A program made the position numbers and the translations under genes. A stretch of 32,236 bases of DNA from a virus: IMG/VR virus record IMGVR_UViG_3300021379_000365, positions 1 through 32,236 of that record; one strand, written 5' to 3'. How positions within the stretch are numbered: position 1 is the stretch's first letter; every line of letters begins with the position of its first letter. The notes below the pieces were generated by a model, which ran no database searches, was not told where the DNA came from, and worked only from the letters and a program-made list of their open reading frames with translations. Below, in pieces: positions 20,925-27,774 of this stretch.

Positions 20925-21143
20925 TTATGCCCAAAAAGCTAGGAAAGCTGCGGCTCCGGCGAGCATGCCGCAAAAAAAATATCGTGAACCGCTGTCAGTG
21001 ATGAGAGATGACAGCAAAATCAGCGGCAAAAAGGCCAGCATGAGCAATGCCATCCAAACGAAAAAAATGACCGTGTCTACTTTCTCAGCCATTGCTTTCG
21101 CCACAGCCAATCTTGCAGCTTTGTCAGCCGGCGCTGAAACCAT
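20925..21143 (-). CDS. Small two-helix membrane protein
   Basis: A 72-residue protein with a short charged N-terminus (PADKAARLAVAKAMAEKVD) and two membrane segments (VIFFVWMALLMLAFLPLILL and YFFCGMLAGAAAFLAFW). An in-frame stop lies just upstream, so ATG 21143 is the only usual start, with a weak ribosome-binding site. It follows the holin gene and precedes the early promoter, so it is probably the last late gene. It could be a second holin or antiholin; no family recognised. Confidence 0.6.
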   Translation of the reverse strand: MVSAPADKAARLAVAKAMAEKVDTVIFFVWMALLMLAFLPLILLSSLITDSGSRYFFCGMLAGAAAFLAFWA

Positions 21144-21167
21144 CGCACCGGACGCGACCGCCAGATG

Positions 21168-21605
21168 TTAATCTTTTGCTTTGCCATTGAACCTCTGCAT
21201 CGCACCACCGACGACCTTGTCGAGATGTGGCGCTGCAAAATAGAAACCCAGCACGAGCATCATGGCGCCGGTCACGCTATCGCCACCGTCTCTGATGCTG
21301 TCAGCCGATGATGAGAAGCGCTTGTCGGTCGACCAGATGGCCACCACGTCAAGCGCCATCGCGGCGACGTATTGAATGGCCCAGATGCCGGTCACGACCA
21401 GAGCAATAAATCGGCGCGCCAGATTTTGCCCTTGCGTGCGTTCCATCCAACCGACGACCATCTGACGTGCCGCTGTGCGCTCTTCGGCTGCGGCCTGTGC
21501 CTTTTCCTCGTCGGTATATACCAGCGCATCAAGCCCCTTTGTCACGCCGCTGATTGTGGCGCTCAGTGCTTTCTCGCTTCCGAATATTCGTGACATCAAT
21601 CCCAT
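21168..21605 (-). CDS. Holin of the 3TM gene-transfer-agent type
   Basis: A 145-residue membrane protein close to the endolysin. The N-terminus (MGLMSRIFGSEKALSATISG) and helix with AQAAAEERTAARQ are followed by membrane segments near residues 62-90 (FIALVVTGIWAIQYVAAMAL) and 110-130 (VTGAMMLVLGFYFAAPH), then a basic end. This matches the Phage_holin/3TM_GTA type (PF11351-like). It would form inner membrane holes that release the endolysin. GGAG precedes ATG 21605 by eight bases. Confidence 0.75.
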   Translation of the reverse strand: MGLMSRIFGSEKALSATISGVTKGLDALVYTDEEKAQAAAEERTAARQMVVGWMERTQGQNLARRFIALVVTGIWAIQYVAAMALDVVAIWSTDKRFSSSADSIRDGGDSVTGAMMLVLGFYFAAPHLDKVVGGAMQRFNGKAKD

Positions 21606-21607
21606 CG

Positions 21608-21832
21608 TCAGTGCTCCGTCTTATCAAATTTCGCCCCGCCAGCCACCGCGGCTGTGTTGCATAAATTTACCACCTTTTGCAGCGTAAACTCAAATCGCTT
21701 TTGCGATAGCTCGCCGGTCGTGTGCGACGCTGCCAGCTCGCCGGTCAGCTCATCGTGAATAACGCCCAGCCAATACATGCGCGCCTCATCGCCTTGAATG
21801 CTGTCATCCTGCGGCGATGGCGGAAAAACCAT
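21608..21832 (-). CDS. Unknown small lysis-block protein, 74 residues
   Basis: Starts M-V-F-P-P-S-P-Q-D-D one base after the endolysin stop (TGATATG). A helical core (EARMYWLGVIHDELTGELAA then KRFEFTLQKVVNLCNTAAV) follows. No membrane segment is present with this start. The frame is open farther upstream inside the endolysin gene, where it encodes a hydrophobic, lipobox-like segment; that longer form is treated as a finding. No family recognised. Confidence 0.55.
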   Translation of the reverse strand: MVFPPSPQDDSIQGDEARMYWLGVIHDELTGELAASHTTGELSQKRFEFTLQKVVNLCNTAAVAGGAKFDKTEH

Positions 21833-21833
21833 A

Positions 21834-22238
21834 TCAATATGACCATATCGTCGGTCTCGGCCCGACCGTCTCATCATTGCGCAAATCGTCAATGTGCAGG
21901 AACCTACCAGAGCCGCGCTGCGCAAAACCAAAACCAGAAAAGCCACCCATTGCCATCGCAATCTTGAGCACCTGATACGCCTCGCCGCGGCTCACCGCTA
22001 GGTCAACAGCACGACCTGTCGTGTGCGGCCCGTCATGGCCGGTCGAGCTGACCGCTGCGTTGTGCTCAGGGCACCGATAACCAGACGTGATGCGCAGAGG
22101 CATGCCATACTTGCGACGCAGCTCGTCAATGCGCATGACGAATGTCTCGTCGACCTCGCACCGTCCGCAATGCTGACAGGCCCATTCCGACCTCGAAAAA
22201 AATTCGATTTCTTCCCATGATACCGGCTCAATAATCAT
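21834..22238 (-). CDS. Endolysin, peptidase M15A family
   Basis: A 134-residue metallopeptidase that cuts peptidoglycan peptide bonds during lysis. The family pattern is clear: FFSRSEWACQHCGRCEVDET, then RIDELRRKYGMPLRITSGYR, then the zinc ligands His72 and Asp79 in PHTTGRAVDL and His115 in GRFLHIDD. Cys at 21, 24, 27 and 56 are also seen in relatives. No signal peptide, so it needs the holin for access. It overlaps the nuclease gene upstream by 11 bases. Confidence 0.88.
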   Translation of the reverse strand: MIIEPVSWEEIEFFSRSEWACQHCGRCEVDETFVMRIDELRRKYGMPLRITSGYRCPEHNAAVSSTGHDGPHTTGRAVDLAVSRGEAYQVLKIAMAMGGFSGFGFAQRGSGRFLHIDDLRNDETVGPRPTIWSY

Positions 22239-22659
22239 TTAAGCGTCTCCGTGCCTTGCTTATTGCAAGTCTAATCTGTTTCTGTTCCGGTTCCAAGAAA
22301 TCTTCGCGATATAACGTCGTGCGCTTTGACGTGACCGTCGATGTGCACCTGATGCATATGCGACGCAAATCGAGCGCGACATAGCAAATCAGGTCGGCGT
22401 CGTCTGTCGTGATTTGCCGCTTTGTCTTGCTGCCTTTGCTGGTCATAAATGCCCACGACTTGCCGGTGTCGCTGCGCGGGCCGGTGGCGGTCTTTACCTC
22501 GCATTTTAACGGTCTGCCGTCGTCGTCCCAGATGACGATGTCACAGCCTTCAAGATTTGCCAGCGCGCACTTATACTCCAACATCTTAAACGCCGACATG
22601 GCGAGATGCTCGCCCGCTGCCCCGATTGAAACTGCCCCTCTGACTGTTTTCCAAGTCAT
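22228..22659 (-). CDS. PD-(D/E)XK nuclease, resolvase-like
   Basis: A 143-residue protein. GAAGEHLAMSAFKML near the N-terminus, then Asp in GCDIVIWDD and the E-x-K element in PLKCEVKTAT, give the G-x-x-G-E...D...ExK pattern of small Holliday-junction resolvase-like or VSR-like nucleases. It sits just upstream of the endolysin in the late region, so it may help in debranching DNA before packaging or in degrading host DNA. The start overlaps the upstream stop (TAATG). Confidence 0.72.
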   Translation of the reverse strand: MTWKTVRGAVSIGAAGEHLAMSAFKMLEYKCALANLEGCDIVIWDDDGRPLKCEVKTATGPRSDTGKSWAFMTSKGSKTKRQITTDDADLICYVALDLRRICIRCTSTVTSKRTTLYREDFLEPEQKQIRLAISKARRRLNDY

Positions 22660-23066
22660 TATTTCAGCGGATTACTTGCAGCGTCTAAACCGCGCCACAA
22701 GTCGTCAATCTCCCGATTAATCTTGCTAAACCGACTGTCGATTGATTTGACCTTTTCGTCAAACTGTTTGACCAGCAAATCATTCTCGACCGACGTCTTT
22801 TCGACCTCAGCAATCCGGTCGCGCATGTCGAGCAATTCTTTTTGATTTTCCATGATGGTTTCAAGATTAGTGTGAAGCACGGTCAATTTTTCTGCCGTCG
22901 CACCATTGCCGGCAACAGCTTTTTCATTTGCTTCGATACGGCCCATTAATTCTGCCGCACCGTATATGAAACCGCCAATGGTCGAGGCGAGAGAAACGAC
23001 GATAGCTATCCACACGCCGCGCAGCTTTGTGCCGCCGATTGTCAGCTCTGTATCTTCGAGGCTCAT
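22659..23066 (-). CDS. Membrane-anchored coiled-coil protein
   Basis: A 135-residue protein. Residues about 15-40 are one membrane segment (LRGVWIAIVVSLASTIGGFI). The rest is a long coiled coil (KLTVLHTNLETIMENQKELL, DRIAEVEKTSVENDLL, SIDSRFSKINREIDDLW). Such proteins occur near lysis genes of marine phages; a spanin-like or holin-accessory role is possible but not shown. The ATGA overlap links it to the upstream secreted protein. Confidence 0.65.
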   Translation of the reverse strand: MSLEDTELTIGGTKLRGVWIAIVVSLASTIGGFIYGAAELMGRIEANEKAVAGNGATAEKLTVLHTNLETIMENQKELLDMRDRIAEVEKTSVENDLLVKQFDEKVKSIDSRFSKINREIDDLWRGLDAASNPLK

Positions 23067-23869
23067 TGCATGTAGGCTTGCTGCTGGTCAAGATAGATGG
23101 TTTCGCCGGTCGACAGCACGTCTGCGGCGCTCACATAATCGCTGGTCAAGAAATCGTGAAAAGATATGCCGCCGATGTTTGTTGCCCACTGCACGCTCAA
23201 AATGTCGTTGGTGGCGCTGTAAGAAATCGACGCCTCTGCCATTGACTGCCCATAGTCTTGCGCATGCTGGTCGGAGATGCTCGTCAGGCTTTCATTCTTC
23301 GACGCTGCAAGAAACGCGCCGGCATCACGCGCATTCACCGCAATTTCGGTCAGCGAATTATTATAGTCTGCGACCGTTTCTTGCTTAATGCTGACGTCGT
23401 GCGTCTCTAAAAATTGCTGGACTTCGAGCTGCTCTTCGACGTCGTTTGTCTCTTGCGCGACGGTGGCCTTTTCCTCGACCTCTGACGCGATGCTGAGTTG
23501 CACACTGGCCACAATTAGCGTGTCGACCGCGTCCGAAACTTTGACCATCGACTGCGCTGCCTTTTCCTCAAGCGCCATTTGCGTCGTGTAAAAAAGCGCG
23601 TCCTGAACCGCGGCGACCGCTTCACTATAAGCTGCGACGTCTGCGTCTGTGATGAGATACTCTTCAGGAATGACTGAGCTATAATCAATCACGCCGCCGG
23701 TCGATGCATAGTGCTCTGCACCGAATGCTGCATATCGGCCCTGCTCAAGTTTGACCGCGATGGTGCGGCTGGCCTCGACCAGATTGTCAATCGTCGTTTC
23801 TGATTGAGCTGCGGAAACGCTCAGAAATAGAGCCGCCAGCGTTGTCGCCATTTTCTTCATCGGTGTCAT
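23063..23869 (-). CDS. Secreted or virion-associated protein of unknown function
   Basis: A 268-residue protein with a signal peptide (MKKMATTLAALFLSVSAAQS, cleavage near AAQS-E). The mature part is long, helical and acidic (AYSEAVAAVQDALFYTTQMA, ASEVEEKATVAQETNDVEEQ). No family recognised. The start may be ATG 23869 or 23860. The signal peptide is encoded inside the 3' end of the upstream gene, an 83-base overlap. It is likely periplasmic. Confidence 0.65.
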   Translation of the reverse strand: MTPMKKMATTLAALFLSVSAAQSETTIDNLVEASRTIAVKLEQGRYAAFGAEHYASTGGVIDYSSVIPEEYLITDADVAAYSEAVAAVQDALFYTTQMALEEKAAQSMVKVSDAVDTLIVASVQLSIASEVEEKATVAQETNDVEEQLEVQQFLETHDVSIKQETVADYNNSLTEIAVNARDAGAFLAASKNESLTSISDQHAQDYGQSMAEASISYSATNDILSVQWATNIGGISFHDFLTSDYVSAADVLSTGETIYLDQQQAYMQ

Positions 23870-24422
23870 CCTTTCCTATCCGTAAAATCATATCATAGAA
23901 ATTTTTGCGCGCCAGATAATCCGGTATAAAAATCTCAGGGTCTCGACGCATGAGCAATGTTGCGGCTCTGCCGACCACGAGCTTGCCATTGACAGCGATA
24001 GGGCATGGCGTTGCCGATTGAAACATTGCGCGCCACGTCTCAACAGACTGGCAAAGCCTTGCCACCGCAGCAATAGTCATGCCCTGTTCTTTCAGCGCTT
24101 TGGCGTCTCTGCGACGCTCGCAGTTTCCGTCGGAGCGATAACCGCCCATGCTGAGACCAAGCACATTGACCTGAATGCCCCCTGAGATGCCCACAAGACA
24201 GCTCTCAGAGCCGCCTGATGGCGTGCTAGGTGCCACGGCGGTCGGTGGTGGCGTGACGTTAGAGGCCGCACCAGCGCCATTATAATTGTTTGTCGTTGAG
24301 GTCGACGGGTTATTGCTTGAGACCGTGCTGTTCACGTTGCTGGTATTCAGGTCGCCGGTCTGCTCATTCTGAGCGTGCGCTGCGGTGAGACACAGCAACA
24401 TGATAACACCGGCGCGCCACAT
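23787..24422 (-). CDS. Secreted cysteine-containing protein of marine phage type
   Basis: A 211-residue protein with a signal peptide (MWRAGVIMLLCLTAAHA then QNEQ). A Ser/Thr/Asn/Pro-rich linker (residues about 18-70) leads to a conserved-looking core (ESCLVGISGGIQVNVLGLSM, GGYRSDGNCERRRDAKAL) with four cysteines that may form disulfides. The C-terminus is charged and disordered. Similar proteins are common in marine phage contigs, always without known function. It may act in the periplasm or on the virion. Confidence 0.62.
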   Translation of the reverse strand: MWRAGVIMLLCLTAAHAQNEQTGDLNTSNVNSTVSSNNPSTSTTNNYNGAGAASNVTPPPTAVAPSTPSGGSESCLVGISGGIQVNVLGLSMGGYRSDGNCERRRDAKALKEQGMTIAAVARLCQSVETWRAMFQSATPCPIAVNGKLVVGRAATLLMRRDPEIFIPDYLARKNFYDMILRIGKDDTDEENGDNAGGSISERFRSSIRNDD

Positions 24423-24428
24423 GACGCC

Positions 24429-24602
24429 TCACAGCTTTTGCAGGATTATGCCGCCAAGCGTAAACAGGCCAATCACAGCCATAAAGGCAAGCGCCTCGAT
24501 GCGCCACATGCGCCGGTCAAGCGTGTTTAATTTATCATCAACCATTTGACGAAACACCTTGCACTCGCGCTCATGCGCTTCCAACTGCGCTTGGGTTGAC
24601 AT
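24429..24602 (-). CDS. XhlA-like membrane protein
   Basis: A 57-residue protein starting M-S-T-Q-A-Q-L-E at ATG 24602, just after the upstream stop (TAAGATG). A charged coiled-coil half (HERECKVFRQMVDDKLNTLD) is followed by one C-terminal membrane segment (IEALAFMAVIGLFTLGGIIL). This plan matches the XhlA/haemolysin-type holin accessory proteins. It probably works with the holin; no test is possible from sequence. Confidence 0.68.
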   Translation of the reverse strand: MSTQAQLEAHERECKVFRQMVDDKLNTLDRRMWRIEALAFMAVIGLFTLGGIILQKL

Positions 24603-24603
24603 C

Positions 24604-24759
24604 TTATTTGTCCTTCGCCTTGCCGATATTAACGGCCAAGAGGTCAATGATGCGATAAAGCTTGCCGATAAAGTTATCGTCTTTCTGGGTCGGTGTTACC
24701 GCCGCAATAATAGAACAGGCTGAAATAATTGCTGTCGCATAGCTGATAATGGTTTCCAT
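24604..24759 (-). CDS. Small membrane-associated protein, 51 residues
   Basis: A short gene in the gap before the XhlA-like gene. ATG 24759 follows AAGGAGATTAAA, one of the best ribosome-binding sites in the genome. The N-terminal half is one hydrophobic segment (IISYATAIISACSIIAAVTP). The rest is amphipathic (DNFIGKLYRIIDLLAVNIG) ending KAKDK. A holin-like or holin-accessory role fits its place, but the family is only known as small phage proteins. Confidence 0.68.
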   Translation of the reverse strand: METIISYATAIISACSIIAAVTPTQKDDNFIGKLYRIIDLLAVNIGKAKDK

Positions 24760-24769
24760 TTTAATCTCC

Positions 24770-25213
24770 TTAAAGTTGAGGTTCAGCCCAAGATGGGATG
24801 GTTGGGAAAATTACAGATGTGGGGAATGTCTCTTGTTCTGTGACATTCAATAAGGCGGTGCGATAAGTTTGCATTTCTGTCTGCTGCTCTGATGTCAACC
24901 CATCCCACCGCAGTGGGTTTGACACAATAGGGTCAACAATGCTGGCAAGCATAGCATTGCGGCGCATCCTAATTTTCTCAGCATTGGAAGCGTCGATTTC
25001 CTCTTGCGTAGGAGCGACATAAGCTGCAACGTCATCATTCTCTTGCATCTGCGTTGTCAAATAAGAGTTGCTGACTGTCTCGTCCGTGTCGTTTGGGTCG
25101 ATGGTATATTCAATCCAGCCATAATCAGGGTGGTTTATCTCGCAGTCGATTACGCCTGACAAGCCGTCTGCTGATTTGAAAACTGCGTTTCTATATTCAA
25201 GTTCTAGTGACAT
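24770..25213 (-). CDS. Tail fibre assembly chaperone-like protein
   Basis: A 147-residue protein right after the fibre gene. The C-terminal part (KIRMRRNAMLASIVDPIVSN, then LRWDGLTSEQQTEMQTYRTA and FPTIPSWAEPQ) has the R..R...L...D......W..L...Q......YR..L......P....P..P pattern of phage tail assembly chaperones (PF16778-like). It may assist fibre folding or stay on the virion. Starts two bases after the upstream stop codon begins. Confidence 0.68.
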   Translation of the reverse strand: MSLELEYRNAVFKSADGLSGVIDCEINHPDYGWIEYTIDPNDTDETVSNSYLTTQMQENDDVAAYVAPTQEEIDASNAEKIRMRRNAMLASIVDPIVSNPLRWDGLTSEQQTEMQTYRTALLNVTEQETFPTSVIFPTIPSWAEPQL

Positions 25214-26851
25214 TTAAGCATACCTCACAAAAAGTGTTGCAGGGCGCAAACTCGTTGGCGCACTATTGTCTCGTGCCTCGCCCATTGCACGCCAGCTTCC
25301 ACTTAACGCTGTTGCATCTTCTTCGGGATAATAAGCGTTGGTCGAATTAACCCCAAGCAGATGATAAAAACCAACAGCGCGTAAACTGCTTCCACCAATA
25401 TTTGCATTTGCACTTATCGATGCGTTTGACGTTGTGTGGTGAGCCAAGACGTAAGACCCAACAGTGTTAAATTGCGTGGTTGCGACAGGATTACCCGCAA
25501 CATTAACGCCACTGTTGTTTACTTCAAGACGCTCCGTGCCGCCCGTAACAACCCTAAACTGGTCTGACGCATGGAACTGAATATAAGTGTTTGTGTCGCC
25601 TTCGTGAAATATCTGGTCAACGCCATAAATGTCATAGTTGTTCATGTCTAAGACATTACTCATCTCAATTCTGGCGTTACAATTTACAGTCGTTCCGTTC
25701 AAATTAGTTGTAGTGCCACGGATGTAATTTACGCCTGTGCCTTGATAGTTGAAATGGGTGTTGTTATCACCCTGACCAGTAACGCCATCATTTTGAAGTA
25801 AAAGTGTGCCATCAAGAGTAAGAGTGCCAGCAAAAGTGTCATTAGCATCACTCCGCAAGAATTGGCTGCTGTCAATGCCATCAAGCGTTTGCGCGTCAGT
25901 TGCCGATACATCAGAGAACGTAAAAGTTCCAGAGCCATTTGTTGTCAAGACCTGACCATTAGTGCCGTCACTAATACTGAGGTCGGTTAGGGATGAGACA
26001 TTGGTTGCACCAGTGGCGATGCCGTCCAGCTTCGTATGGTCTGCATCGGTGAAAACATTACTATCAGTTGCGCTCTCAACCAACGTCCGTATTTCTGCGG
26101 CGGTCTGGTCAGCCGTGGCTGATGTCTCAATACCATTGAGTTTGGTAAGCAATGCATCCGTGAAGGCGTTTGTGTCAGATTGACCCTCATATGCCGCTTT
26201 TATTTCTGCGCCTGTCTGGTCTGCCGTAGCGCCTGTTTCGATGCCATCCAGCTTAGTGCCGTCAGCCGCAACATCTCGGCCATCGACTGTGCCAGAAACA
26301 ATGATATTGCCTGTAACATCAATCGGCTTGTTAAACGTCCACTTGTCGCCACTGCTGGCATAATTAAAGGTTGCACTCGCACCGTCAATCGTGATGCCAG
26401 CACCATTGGCTGCGGCAGCATCAGCCGCGCCAGATGCCAATTCGATGTTCTTGTCATCGACTGTCAATGTCGTGCTGTTGATGGTGGTCGTTGTGCCATT
26501 GACTGTCAGGTCGCCACCAACAACGACTGCTCCAGTTGCGTCAAGCGTAGTAAACGTGCCAGCCGCAGGAGTTGACCCGCCGATAGTCGTCCCATCAATA
26601 GTGCCGCCATCAATATCTGCTGTGGTAAAAGACCCAGCCGCAGGAGTTGACCCGCCGATAGTCGTGCCGTCGATTGTGCCGCCGTTGATGTCAACAGTCG
26701 ATAAAACGTCCTGCTCGATGGCGTTGTTCAATTCTTCGCGTGTGATTTTTTTAGTGACGCCGGTGCTAGTGTCTACCACAACAAACGCATCATCTGACGC
26801 GGTGTTGGCGCCGGTTATTGCGTCAAGCTGCGATATTTTTTTGTCAGTCAT
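25214..26851 (-). CDS. Tail fibre protein with repeats
   Basis: A 545-residue fibre. ATG 26851 overlaps the upstream stop (TAATG); an earlier GTG is rejected. The N-terminus (KKISQLDAITGANTASDDAF) is a virion-attachment type seen in marine phages. Then come two 25-residue repeats (residues 54-103), a block of DLTVNGTTTTINSTTLTVDD type, and three TKL(D/N)GI(E/A)T repeats 37 residues apart near 199, 236 and 273. The C-terminal half is beta-rich with HEGDTNTYIQFHASDQFRV and may bind the host surface. No chaperone peptidase domain is seen. Confidence 0.82.
   Translation of the reverse strand: MTDKKISQLDAITGANTASDDAFVVVDTSTGVTKKITREELNNAIEQDVLSTVDINGGTIDGTTIGGSTPAAGSFTTADIDGGTIDGTTIGGSTPAAGTFTTLDATGAVVVGGDLTVNGTTTTINSTTLTVDDKNIELASGAADAAAANGAGITIDGASATFNYASSGDKWTFNKPIDVTGNIIVSGTVDGRDVAADGTKLDGIETGATADQTGAEIKAAYEGQSDTNAFTDALLTKLNGIETSATADQTAAEIRTLVESATDSNVFTDADHTKLDGIATGATNVSSLTDLSISDGTNGQVLTTNGSGTFTFSDVSATDAQTLDGIDSSQFLRSDANDTFAGTLTLDGTLLLQNDGVTGQGDNNTHFNYQGTGVNYIRGTTTNLNGTTVNCNARIEMSNVLDMNNYDIYGVDQIFHEGDTNTYIQFHASDQFRVVTGGTERLEVNNSGVNVAGNPVATTQFNTVGSYVLAHHTTSNASISANANIGGSSLRAVGFYHLLGVNSTNAYYPEEDATALSGSWRAMGEARDNSAPTSLRPATLFVRYA
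26543..26692 (-). repeat. Two 75-bp tandem repeats in the fibre gene
   Basis: Two adjacent 75-bp units encode D-I-(N/D)-G-G-T-I-D-G-T-T-I-G-G-S-T-P-A-A-G, then (S/T)-F-T-T. The stretch AGCCGCAGGAGTTGACCCGC recurs exactly 75 bases apart on the plus strand. In-frame repeats like this can change fibre length by recombination. Confidence 0.85.
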
Positions 26852-27774
26852 TATATGCCCCACACTGTGACGAATGAACTATTGCTGCCGCGGAAAGCGC
26901 CAGACGTTGTGAACTGCACGAATGACCACGCTTCGCTGCGAGTGGAGATTGCGCTTCTATAGTATTGCGGTTGTTCGCTTTCAAAAGGGCCTCCGATGAC
27001 TTCGCCACCAGCCTCAGTATTGCTTCCAACTTCATCTTCTCTGCTTGAGTGAACCATTGATACTGGTTTGCCGATGCCGCTTTGACCGTTGTTGAAATTC
27101 ATAATCTCAACAGTGCCAAAATAGGAACGCGCATAATCGGCAACGTCGCCGCCCGGCCCCGCTTGGTCTAATTTATCCTGCAACGTAATCAAACTGCGTG
27201 TGCTTGCGCCGCCAGCTTTGAACGTTGGCTGGTAAGAAGCGTTTTCAGAGGTGATATTAAGCAAGAAACCAACCTTGACATAGCTGTAGTTGCCAAGACC
27301 TGACACCGTGATTGTGCCGGTGTTTGATGATGGCTCAGTCGTGCCAACGTGCTTTAGGCCAGTGTCGGCTAAAGCTGCAATGGCTTGTGATGTGCGAAGC
27401 GGTGTCATTATCTGGTCGTTGTTCGTGCCAGCTTCCGCGGTGGCTTGAGATGCCACCGACAGGTCAATGATGGTCGTGCCGCTGCTATTTTTTACAACAG
27501 TGCCAGAGCCAGACGCGGCTTGAATGACATCGGTGCGGACTTCGAACTTTGAGCCTGATTGGTCAAGATAGCCGACGATAATCCATCCTGCGTCAGCCTC
27601 ATCCCTCATGCGGAGCAAGTTATTTGCCGTATCATACCAGAGCATGTTGGCCGCTGTGACGCTTGGCGCTGTCGCGCTGCTGTTGTTTGTTAATATCGCT
27701 TGCAGAACATTGTTGATGTCACCGCGCGCACTAGCGCTTGTCTGATTGTCGATTACATAATCATGTGTTGCCAT
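26851..27774 (-). CDS. Fibre-like tail protein
   Basis: A 307-residue protein between the tail tip and fibre genes. The N-terminus (ARGDINNVLQAILTNNSSAT, NMLWYDTANNLLRMRDEADA then GWIIVGYLDQ) is a repeatable module seen in marine phage tail proteins. A short helix with EAGTNNDQIMTPLRTSQAIA follows, then a beta-rich C-terminal domain (TITVSGLGNYSYVKVGFLLN, ending GSNSSFVTVWGI). It probably forms a side fibre or adaptor. It overlaps both neighbours by TAATG junctions. Confidence 0.72.
   Translation of the reverse strand: MATHDYVIDNQTSASARGDINNVLQAILTNNSSATAPSVTAANMLWYDTANNLLRMRDEADAGWIIVGYLDQSGSKFEVRTDVIQAASGSGTVVKNSSGTTIIDLSVASQATAEAGTNNDQIMTPLRTSQAIAALADTGLKHVGTTEPSSNTGTITVSGLGNYSYVKVGFLLNITSENASYQPTFKAGGASTRSLITLQDKLDQAGPGGDVADYARSYFGTVEIMNFNNGQSGIGKPVSMVHSSREDEVGSNTEAGGEVIGGPFESEQPQYYRSAISTRSEAWSFVQFTTSGAFRGSNSSFVTVWGI

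Noticed and set aside
26391-26870. Long plus-strand open frame (159 codons) opposite the fibre gene
   Set aside because: It mirrors the repeats of the fibre gene, has low-complexity Val/Pro-rich sequence, no ribosome-binding site, and no other gene uses the plus strand.
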